DNA of 7,348 bases from NCBI GenBank assembly GCA_028696935.1, contig JAQVGE010000045.1, positions 1-7,348 on the forward strand, read 5' to 3'. This document shows positions 1 through 4,701 of this stretch, piece by piece (position 1 is the first letter of the stretch; each line of letters begins with the position of its first letter). The DNA comes from Minisyncoccota bacterium. GTDB taxonomy: Bacteria; Patescibacteria; Paceibacteria; UBA9973. Both the position numbers and the translations under genes were made by a program. Below the pieces are notes generated by a model that saw only the letters and a list, made by a program, of their open reading frames with translations, ran no database searches and was not told the origin of the DNA.

Positions 1-1094
1 TTGAAATTAATTTTATTTCAAAAGATGCTACTCTCATCTCCCGTGATCTCAATGGTTATCCTCATTATATGCTGAAAGAAATTGAAGAGATTGAGTCCGT
101 TGTTCGACGATTAATGGTTACTTTCCATCCAGAGGATAAATTCCTTTTTGATAAAGACCTTTTGGAGACTCTCAAAGAAAGTGACAGCATAATCTTTATT
201 GCTTGTGGGACAAGCTATCATGCTTCTTTAATTGGGGCACGTTACTTCCGCCACATTGGCAAGAATGCTTCTGTTTTTATCGCCAGTGAGTGGGCATTCT
301 ATCCCCAAATTATGGGCGAGAAACCATTTATTATTATGCTTTCCCAGTCAGGTGAAACCGCTGACTTAATTCACGCTTTAAAAGTTGCTCATGAACACGA
401 TTTAAAAATGCTTCTAATTACAAATGTTCAAGGTTCAACTTTAGAAAGAGCCGCTAACTACTCTATATTCTTAAACGCTGGATCAGAAATTTCCGTGGCT
501 TCTACTAAAGCTTATTCCGCTCAAGTGGCTGCCCTTGCTTTATTAACTAATTCTTTGCAAAATCGGCATAACGTAATTCGTGATTTAAATGAAAGTTGTT
601 CAGTTATTTCTGAAATTCGCACTTCCCATAAATCAGAAATTGAAGCGATGGCGAATAAGTTAAAAAATAGTAAAGATATTTTCTTCCTTGGCCGAGGATA
701 TGATTACGATCTTTCTCTCGAAGCCTCTTTGAAGTTAAAAGAAATTAGTTATATTCACTCCGAAGCAATTCCGGGAGGAGAATTAAAACATGGCCCCATC
801 GCTCTTGTTGAACCAGGCACGCCTTTTATTGTCTTTGTTACTGATGATGTTACTGCTTTAAGCATGAGGAACAACATTCAGGAAATTAAAGCTCGTGGAG
901 CAGAAGTGTTTGTAGTCACCACAAAAAAACTCGCGCTTCCTGGTGACTATCTTGTGGTTGGCGATTATCGTCGCTATTTATCGAGCGTTGCCATTTCTTC
1001 TATTGCCTTCTATTTTGCCTACTATGTTTCTTTGAAAAAAGGACTCAATGTTGATAAACCTCGCAATTTAGCGAAAGCTGTTACTGTCGAATAA
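1..1094 (+). CDS. glmS: Glutamine-fructose-6-phosphate aminotransferase (isomerising), C-terminal sugar-isomerase part, 5'-truncated
   Basis: GlmS makes glucosamine-6-phosphate from fructose-6-phosphate and glutamine, the first committed step to UDP-GlcNAc, in the cytoplasm. The reading frame is open from the window edge (first full codon at base 3), so the glutaminase half and true start lie upstream. Visible: the linker GYPHYMLKEI, then two SIS domains. SIS1 has CGTSYHA, the phosphate-binding SQSGET and ASTKAYSAQ. SIS2 has FLGRGYDYDLSLEASLKLKE and GELKHGP, whose His (codon 789-791) matches the ring-opening His of E. coli GlmS. The C-terminus PRNLAKAVTVE carries the conserved Lys of the active site. 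About 363 residues are present, as expected for this half. Small departures: the usual EQP after LKEI is absent, and AIPGGELKHG replaces the common AYAAGELKHG. No terminator follows, so read-through into the glycosyltransferase is possible. Confidence 0.96.
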   Translation, partial: EINFISKDATLISRDLNGYPHYMLKEIEEIESVVRRLMVTFHPEDKFLFDKDLLETLKESDSIIFIACGTSYHASLIGARYFRHIGKNASVFIASEWAFYPQIMGEKPFIIMLSQSGETADLIHALKVAHEHDLKMLLITNVQGSTLERAANYSIFLNAGSEISVASTKAYSAQVAALALLTNSLQNRHNVIRDLNESCSVISEIRTSHKSEIEAMANKLKNSKDIFFLGRGYDYDLSLEASLKLKEISYIHSEAIPGGELKHGPIALVEPGTPFIVFVTDDVTALSMRNNIQEIKARGAEVFVVTTKKLALPGDYLVVGDYRRYLSSVAISSIAFYFAYYVSLKKGLNVDKPRNLAKAVTVE

Positions 1095-1109
1095 TATTCT
1101 ATTATCCTG

Positions 1110-1134
1110 TATAATTACGATAAGAAAGAGAGGA
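1110..1134 (+). promoter_or_regulatory. Possible -10 box and Shine-Dalgarno for the glycosyltransferase
   Basis: A perfect TATAAT lies at 1110-1115 in the 47-bp gap after glmS. No good -35 is seen at the right distance (the best 17-bp position reads TCGAAT, overlapping the glmS stop). A purine-rich ribosome site, AGAAAGAGAGGA, follows at 1123-1134 and decides the ATG at 1142. The bases AAGAG (1126-1130) and CTCTT (1137-1141) could pair, leaving AGGACA in the loop. The gene may therefore have its own weak promoter as well as read-through from glmS. Confidence 0.4.
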
Positions 1135-1141
1135 CACTCTT

Positions 1142-2317
1142 ATGGTCATTACGATTATCGCGGATGTGTTGGGAAAACCAAATAACGGGACTACTCTCGC
1201 CGCTTTAAATCTCATCAATTCTTTAAAAAGTAAAGGGCATGATGTTCGCGTCCTTTGCTGCGATAAAAACTATGCCAATCAAGAAGGGTATTTTATTATC
1301 CCTACCCTCAATTTTGGCATCTCTGGAGGCTATGTAAAAAAGAATGGTGTAGCCCTCGCCAAAGTCGATGAGAACATTCTTCAAAAAGCTGTTGAAGGAG
1401 CCGATATAGTCCATTCAATTCTGCCGTTTTCAGCTGGACGAGCCGCGGCCCGATACTGCTTGAAACATAATATTCCATTTACTAGCGGATTCCACGCCCA
1501 AGCGGAAAATCTTAGCAACCATGTTTTCATGATGAATTTTCCTTTAGCTAACTCTGCTATTTATCGCAATTTTTGGTCGCATTATTACTGTATGTGCGAC
1601 GCTATTCATTATCCTACTTCATTTATTCGTGACTATGTTCATCGTTACATGAATGGCCCCGTTCCTTACGCGATTTCAAATGGTGTTGATGCTTCTTTGT
1701 TTAATTTGTCAATTCGCAAAGAAAAGCCGACTGAATTCAAGGATAAATTTCTCATCGTTATGTCTGGCCGCTATTCTGCTGAAAAAAAGCAGATTTTACT
1801 TCTTAAAGCCGCTTTGTTGAGCAAGCATAAAAAAGAACTTCAAATTGTCTTAGCAGGTAGTGGACCTAAAGAGAAAAAACTTCAAAAGTGGATCAACCAT
1901 CACATGAAAGAAAATCCGGCAATTCTTAAAACTTATAAACACGAAGAAATAAATCAAATCCTTGGATGTGCTGATTTGTATGTTCACACTTCACTAATTG
2001 AAATTGAAGCTATTTCTTGTTTGGAAGCGTTATCTTGTGGGTTAGTACCGGTCATATCGAACTCCCCGAGAAGTGCAACTAGTCGATTTGCCTTGGGACC
2101 AGAATCTTCCTTCAACTATCGATCTGCTCGCGATTTAGCGAGAAAGATTGATTGGTGGATTGAACACCCCAAAGAAAAAGCTAAAGCCTCAGTTCAATAT
2201 AGTAACTTCGCTAAACAATTTGAGATCAATTTATGTATGGACCGAATGGAACAAATGCTCATCGAGACATATCAGAGATTTGATGGTCAAAAACCTTGGC
2301 TAAAAGCAAAACACTAA
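1142..2317 (+). CDS. GT4-family glycosyltransferase, probably glycolipid or surface-glycan synthesis
   Basis: A 391-residue GT-B fold enzyme of family GT4, a retaining transferase that uses a nucleotide-sugar donor. The N-terminal Rossmann domain opens with VITIIADVLGKPNNGTT, a glycine-containing acceptor-side loop, followed by SLKSKGHDVRVL. The C-terminal donor domain begins near residue 203 (FLIVMSGRYSAEKKQ) and continues with IVLAGSGP and ADLYVHTS. The family signature E-x7-E is E287 to E295 in EIEAISCLE, followed by ALSCGLVPVIS. There is no signal peptide or membrane helix; such enzymes usually attach to the inner membrane face. The EIEAISCLEA motif and the overall look recall 1,2-diacylglycerol 3-glucosyltransferases of Bacillota and Acholeplasma, but the acceptor cannot be read from sequence. 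It follows glmS by 47 bp and ends in its own terminator. Confidence 0.88.
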   Translation: MVITIIADVLGKPNNGTTLAALNLINSLKSKGHDVRVLCCDKNYANQEGYFIIPTLNFGISGGYVKKNGVALAKVDENILQKAVEGADIVHSILPFSAGRAAARYCLKHNIPFTSGFHAQAENLSNHVFMMNFPLANSAIYRNFWSHYYCMCDAIHYPTSFIRDYVHRYMNGPVPYAISNGVDASLFNLSIRKEKPTEFKDKFLIVMSGRYSAEKKQILLLKAALLSKHKKELQIVLAGSGPKEKKLQKWINHHMKENPAILKTYKHEEINQILGCADLYVHTSLIEIEAISCLEALSCGLVPVISNSPRSATSRFALGPESSFNYRSARDLARKIDWWIEHPKEKAKASVQYSNFAKQFEINLCMDRMEQMLIETYQRFDGQKPWLKAKH

Positions 2318-2336
2318 CACGAAAAAGTTGAAAATT

Positions 2337-2359
2337 AGGTGGGATTTTCCACCTTTTTT
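2337..2359 (+). terminator. Rho-independent terminator after the glycosyltransferase
   Basis: AGGTGG (2337-2342) pairs with CCACCT (2349-2354) around the loop GATTTT, followed directly by a T run to 2359. It starts 20 bp after the TAA at 2315-2317 and separates the glmS-glycosyltransferase unit from the lipoprotein gene. Confidence 0.85.
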
Positions 2360-2381
2360 ATTTGATTAAATCCGTGGTTTA

Positions 2382-2410
2382 TTGATTAATCCTATCCTTT
2401 ATTCTAGAAT
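2382..2410 (+). promoter_or_regulatory. Sigma-A-type promoter giving a leaderless mRNA
   Basis: TTGATT (2382-2387, 4 of 6 to TTGACA), a 17-bp spacer and TAGAAT (2405-2410, 5 of 6 to TATAAT). Transcription would begin 7-8 bp downstream, at 2417-2418, which is the A of the start codon or the base before it. No Shine-Dalgarno is visible upstream of the ATG. The TTG at 2382 that extends the reading frame is the -35 box, not a start codon. Confidence 0.6.
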
Positions 2411-2417
2411 AAAAACC

Positions 2418-3191
2418 ATGAATAAGAAATTAAGCATCCCCATTTTACTTATTAGCGTTTTTTCTCTCGTTGCTTGCGAGAATGAAAAAGTCATCTCCAC
2501 TAATGAGGCTAAAACTATTTTAAACGGCATTTATGATGCTCAAAAAACGGTTGACAACAATACCTTGGTTTTTTCTTATGATTACGATAGTTATCAATCT
2601 GTCACCTCTAACGGCGATGAAATGACTGAATCAATATCTACATTCATCAGCTATCCCGACTATTATTTCTATTTCAAAAATGTCGTTAAACTAAACGATC
2701 AATTAGTGGCTGATAATATGGCCTATACTTTTCTAAGAGAAGGAACTTTTTATATTGCTACGCAAGAATATCACGATGGTGTGTATATTCGGGGATACAC
2801 AGCATACGACAATTTCGACGATAGTGATTCATTCATTTATTCCCTTTACGTGAGTTTTTACATTACTGCATATAAAGGAACTGACTATAAATATGATTTA
2901 TTAAATGACCAATATGGGTTATTAAGTGACTCATTCAATTTAAATTATGATTATGTCAATATAAAAACAACTTCCTCATCAAATGATTCTTTAAGAATAA
3001 AATATCGGACCATTTCATCTTCTAAGGTCGTGAAAGTTGGTCAATATTATTGGAAAGATAATTTTCTTAAAGAGATCAAGACCGAGTATTCGGATGATTT
3101 GGAATATGACAAGACAACCGCTAAGTTTGATGATGATATCAAATATTTATACCCTAATTTAAGCAACTATACTCTAGCCTCAAAAAATTAA
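2418..3191 (+). CDS. Secreted lipoprotein of unknown function
   Basis: A 257-residue protein I do not recognise. The N-terminus MNKKLSIPILLISVFSLVAC is a clear lipoprotein signal: two lysines, a hydrophobic stretch and the lipobox L-V-A-C with the lipidated Cys at residue 20. The mature protein should be diacylglyceryl-anchored on the outer face of the membrane. It is rich in Tyr, Asp and Ser (for example YSYDYDSYQS-like patches around residues 45-60 and YDLLNDQYGLL further on), has no further Cys, no second helix and no repeats, and looks like a beta-rich globular domain. The frame is open back to a TTG at 2382, but an ATG at 2418 gives a normal signal peptide and fits the promoter. It stands alone between a terminator and the rubrerythrin promoter. 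A role in binding or envelope maintenance would be a guess. Confidence 0.85.
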   Translation: MNKKLSIPILLISVFSLVACENEKVISTNEAKTILNGIYDAQKTVDNNTLVFSYDYDSYQSVTSNGDEMTESISTFISYPDYYFYFKNVVKLNDQLVADNMAYTFLREGTFYIATQEYHDGVYIRGYTAYDNFDDSDSFIYSLYVSFYITAYKGTDYKYDLLNDQYGLLSDSFNLNYDYVNIKTTSSSNDSLRIKYRTISSSKVVKVGQYYWKDNFLKEIKTEYSDDLEYDKTTAKFDDDIKYLYPNLSNYTLASKN

Positions 3192-3213
3192 TTGATAATG
3201 TGGTGCATCTGTT

Positions 3214-3241
3214 TTGTCATCTCTTCATCTCATGGTATAAT
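3214..3241 (+). promoter_or_regulatory. Strong sigma-A promoter of rubrerythrin
   Basis: TTGTCA (3214-3219, 5 of 6), a 16-bp spacer and TATAAT (3236-3241, 6 of 6), with TGG directly before the -10 forming an extended -10 (TGnTATAAT). Start of transcription is expected near 3248, 18 bp before the ATG, leaving room for the AAGGAG ribosome site at 3253-3258. Confidence 0.85.
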
Positions 3242-3249
3242 AAGACCAT
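3232..3249 (+). promoter_or_regulatory. Operator-like inverted repeat over the rubrerythrin -10
   Basis: ATGGT (3232-3236) and ACCAT (3245-3249) form a 5-bp inverted repeat with an 8-bp spacer that covers the -10 and the expected start of transcription. A protein bound here would block the promoter. It does not match the PerR box TTATAATnATTATAA beyond the central TATAAT, which is the -10 itself. The arms are short, so chance is possible. Confidence 0.3.
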
Positions 3250-3265
3250 ACTAAGGAGATTTAAT

Positions 3266-3805
3266 ATGGAATTAAAAGGTTCAAAAACCGAAAAAAACTT
3301 ACAGATTGCCTTTGCTGGAGAATCTCAGGCAAGAAATAAGTACACTTACTACGCGAGTAAGGCCAAAAAGGAAGGGTACGAGCAAATCGCTGAGCTTTTC
3401 TTAGAAACCGCTGAAAACGAAAAAGAACACGCGAAACTTTGGTTTAAATACCTCCATGGTGGTGATATTCCAACAACTGTTGACAATTTAAAAGATGCGG
3501 CTGAAGGTGAACATTACGAGTGGACCGATATGTATAAACACATGGCGGAAATCGCTAACGAAGAAGGCTTCTACGAGATCGGCGCTAAATTTGAATTAGT
3601 TGCTGCGATTGAAGCCAAACACGAAGAGAGATATCTCAAACTTCTCGAAAATGTTAAAGAAGGTAAAGTCTTCATTGCTCCTGATGTCGTGGTTTGGAAA
3701 TGTCGTAACTGTGGTCATCTCCACATCGGAAAAGATGCCCCTGCCATTTGCCCGACCTGCAATCACCCAATGAGTTATTTTGAACTCAGAGCTGTTAATT
3801 ATTAA
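3266..3805 (+). CDS. rbr: Rubrerythrin
   Basis: A 179-residue cytoplasmic non-haem iron peroxidase that reduces hydrogen peroxide in anaerobes using electrons from NAD(P)H through rubredoxin-type centres. The N-terminal four-helix domain shows all di-iron ligands of the family: E19 (GESQARNKY), E52 and H55 (ENEKEH), E82 and E85 (EGEHYE), E116 and H119 (EAKH). The C-terminal rubredoxin-like knuckle has C146/C149 (CRNCGH) and C162/C165 (CPTCNH) to bind one iron. Length is close to the classical family (about 190). The frame extends upstream to 3200, but that stretch contains the promoter; the ATG at 3266 has AAGGAG 7 bp before it and gives the standard N-terminus. It is a single-gene unit with its own promoter and terminator. 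Its codons look more GC-ending than those of its neighbours, as in well-expressed genes. Confidence 0.97.
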   Translation: MELKGSKTEKNLQIAFAGESQARNKYTYYASKAKKEGYEQIAELFLETAENEKEHAKLWFKYLHGGDIPTTVDNLKDAAEGEHYEWTDMYKHMAEIANEEGFYEIGAKFELVAAIEAKHEERYLKLLENVKEGKVFIAPDVVVWKCRNCGHLHIGKDAPAICPTCNHPMSYFELRAVNY

Positions 3806-3824
3806 TAGTTAATTGTCTGAAATT

Positions 3825-3854
3825 GACTCCGCAAATAGTGTGGAGTCTTTTTTT
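3825..3854 (+). terminator. Rho-independent terminator after rubrerythrin
   Basis: GACTCC (3825-3830) pairs with GGAGTC (3842-3847); the stem extends inward by G-U, C-G and A-U to a 5-nt loop (3834-3838), giving 9 bp. Seven T follow at 3848-3854. Confidence 0.92.
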
Positions 3855-3938
3855 ATTCCTTTTTATAAAAAGAAATACAGAAAAAATAGTCGAAAAACCA
3901 AATATTTGCTCTTTTTAAAATAGGGCGCTTAAAAGGAC

Positions 3939-3967
3939 TTGCAATTTTTCTTTTTTTCTTTAATAAT
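3939..3967 (+). promoter_or_regulatory. Probable promoter of the tRNA operon
   Basis: TTGCAA (3939-3944, 4 of 6), a 17-bp pyrimidine-rich spacer and AATAAT (3962-3967, 5 of 6). Transcription would begin near 3974, about 13 nt before the first tRNA base. The start region contains the perfect 10-bp palindrome TAAGCGCTTA (3971-3980). Confidence 0.5.
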
Positions 3968-3986
3968 ATTTAAGCGCTTAGCAAGT

Positions 3987-4062
3987 GGACCATTGGTGTA
4001 GCGGTTAACATGTCTCCCTGTCACGGAGAAGACCACGGGTTCGATTCCCGTATGGTCCGCCA
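3987..4062 (+). tRNA. tRNA-Asp: tRNA-Asp (anticodon GTC)
   Basis: A 76-nt tRNA with encoded CCA. Acceptor stem GGACCAT/ATGGTCC, discriminator G. D-arm GTGT/ACAT with loop AGCGGTTA, keeping G18-G19. Anticodon stem TCTCC/GGAGA, loop CTGTCAC, anticodon GTC at 4020-4022. T-arm ACGGG/CCCGT with the canonical loop TTCGATT. It is the first gene of a two-tRNA unit and is followed after 14 nt by tRNA-Phe. Confidence 0.98.
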
Positions 4063-4076
4063 GCGCTTTAGTTGAT

Positions 4077-4152
4077 GGTCTGGTAGCTCAGGTAGTAGAG
4101 CAGTAGACTGAAAATCTACGTGTCGGGAGTGCAAATCTCTCCTAGACCACCA
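4077..4152 (+). tRNA. tRNA-Phe: tRNA-Phe (anticodon GAA) with non-canonical D-loop and T-loop
   Basis: A 76-nt tRNA with encoded CCA. Acceptor GGTCTGG/CTAGACC (one G-U), discriminator A. D-stem GCTC/GAGC, anticodon stem GTAGA/TCTAC, loop CTGAAAA with anticodon GAA at 4110-4112, T-stem GGGAG/CTCTC (one G-U). All stems are intact, so it should fold. Two near-invariant positions differ: the D-loop AGGTAGTA puts A at position 18 in the simplest numbering, and the T-loop TGCAAAT has G at position 55 where almost all tRNAs have U (pseudouridine). These two bases normally pair with each other at the elbow. G19 and C56 remain. Confidence 0.95.
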
Positions 4153-4229
4153 TGTTGTTATTTATACGCACTATCTCATTGTGCTCAAGTTCATATACAT
4201 CTTTTCTAGAGTCTTTTATCAAAATCTTT

Positions 4230-4259
4230 TGTGCAGTATCAAAATATTGCACATTTTTT
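4230..4259 (+). terminator. Rho-independent terminator of the tRNA operon
   Basis: TGTGCA (4230-4235) pairs with TGCACA (4248-4253) around a 12-nt AT-rich loop, followed by six T (4254-4259). It lies about 78 bp after tRNA-Phe with no gene between. Confidence 0.7.
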
Positions 4260-4263
4260 AAAT

Positions 4264-4289
4264 AAAAAAGAGAGATATTTCAATCTCTC
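4264..4289 (-). terminator. Rho-independent terminator of a minus-strand transcript
   Basis: Read on the minus strand, GAGAGAT (4289-4283) pairs with ATCTCTC (4276-4270) around TGAAAT, and six T follow (4269-4264). On the plus strand the hairpin is not followed by T, so it acts on transcripts coming from higher coordinates. It faces the tRNA terminator four bases away. Confidence 0.85.
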
Positions 4290-4505
4290 AGCTGCGCCTG
4301 TTTACAGGTTCCCTTTGGGCAACGTTATTAACCAAACGAAGATGGTGCTTTCGCAACCAAATTATAGTATTGTTTCTTTGAAAGACAATAAAGCTTCAGT
4401 TGTTTTGATTAATAACTATTTGTTCCTTTTTGTTAAAAGCTGGCATAATTCTTTTTTAAAAAGAAGTTCAGGGTCCGAAACTTAATTCGGTTCATTGCGT
4501 GAACT
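4264..4505 (-). ncRNA. Candidate structured non-coding RNA of about 240 nt, family not recognised
   Basis: No credible protein frame covers this stretch, yet on the minus strand it has a TATAAT upstream, a strong terminator and several hairpins. Minus-strand elements in order: AAGTTCA or GAAGTTCA (4507-4500) with TGAACTTC (4470-4463), enclosing CCGAA/TTCGG (4490-4486 with 4479-4475); a 10-bp long-range stem GTTATTAATC (4416-4407) with GGTTAATAAC (4333-4324); inside it ATTG/CAAT plus TTTC/GAAA (4389-4369) and a stem closed by a GAAA tetraloop (4359-4343); then GTTGC/GCAGC (4323-4319 with 4295-4291) around CCTG-TAAA-CAGG (4308-4297); then the terminator. One base pair of the long stem is G-U only on this strand (A-C on the other), and the GNRA loop exists only on this strand, both supporting its direction. 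I see no tmRNA, SRP or RNase P signature. 6S-like and raiA-type RNAs are families to test. No gene follows downstream, so it is not an obvious riboswitch. Confidence 0.6.
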
Positions 4506-4510
4506 TCAAC

Positions 4511-4516
4511 ATTATA
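4511..4516 (-). promoter_or_regulatory. -10 box for the minus-strand RNA
   Basis: A perfect TATAAT on the minus strand (4516-4511) ends about 6 bases before the expected 5' end near 4505. The -35 position at 17-bp spacing reads AGTCTA, which does not match TTGACA, and there is no TG extension. The promoter is either weak or depends on an activator. Confidence 0.45.
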
Positions 4517-4690
4517 TTAGCATGCAATTTACATAGACTTTGATGTTTTTCATCAATTGAATAAATAATTGTCAAAAATATTTTATTTTAAGTAGTGTTA
4601 ATATCTTTTAATGTTTTTTCAAACTGATCCAATCCCAATAAAAGCCAACATTTTTTTGTATTAATGGTAGAGGAACATTTATTCTTCTAG
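4517..4690. other. AT-rich intergenic stretch without a recognisable gene
   Basis: No protein or RNA gene is visible here. It contains the inverted repeat TTGATG-TTTTT-CATCAA at 4540-4556, just upstream of the minus-strand -10, and a perfect but partnerless TTGACA on the minus strand (4575-4570). On the plus strand the only hint of a promoter for the next gene is TGTTAATAT (4596-4604), an extended -10 with a poor hexamer. Confidence 0.6.
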
Positions 4691-4701
4691 AAAGGGAAAG
4701 T

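Noticed and set aside
1223..1414. 63-codon frame on the minus strand
   Set aside because: Lies wholly within the glycosyltransferase, whose conserved motifs fix the plus strand; no ribosome site.
2382..2417. TTG start adding 12 residues to the lipoprotein
   Set aside because: The TTG is the likely -35 box, and the extra residues would bury the signal peptide.
3200..3265. Upstream extension of rubrerythrin by 22 codons
   Set aside because: This stretch contains the -35, -10 and ribosome site; the ATG at 3266 gives the standard rubrerythrin N-terminus.
4284..4292. GCTGAGAG on the minus strand, resembling the TPP-riboswitch CUGAGA box
   Set aside because: It is simply the upstream arm of the terminator; the other TPP motif (ACCUGAUCUGG-like) and a thiamine gene are missing.
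4231..4485. 84-codon open frame on the plus strand
   Set aside because: It starts with GTG inside the tRNA terminator hairpin, has no ribosome site, and its peptide looks random. The same bases form strand-specific hairpins and a terminator on the minus strand, so it is better read as the shadow of an RNA gene.
4430..4497. Short minus-strand frames (16-20 codons) inside the candidate RNA
   Set aside because: No ribosome sites, no tag-like sequence as in tmRNA, and they overlap the hairpins.
4512..4553. 13-codon minus-strand frame before the ncRNA
   Set aside because: No ribosome site, ends within the -10 box, and too short to judge; the ATG is part of an inverted repeat.
4570..4575. Perfect TTGACA on the minus strand
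   Set aside because: No acceptable -10 at 16-18 bp downstream (TGAAAA at 17), and it is 53 bp from the TATAAT.
4600..4701. Sigma-I promoter upstream of the RsgI-like gene
   Set aside because: I looked for a C-rich -35 with CGAA at -10, because rsgI genes are often autoregulated by sigma-I; no CGAA is present in this stretch.
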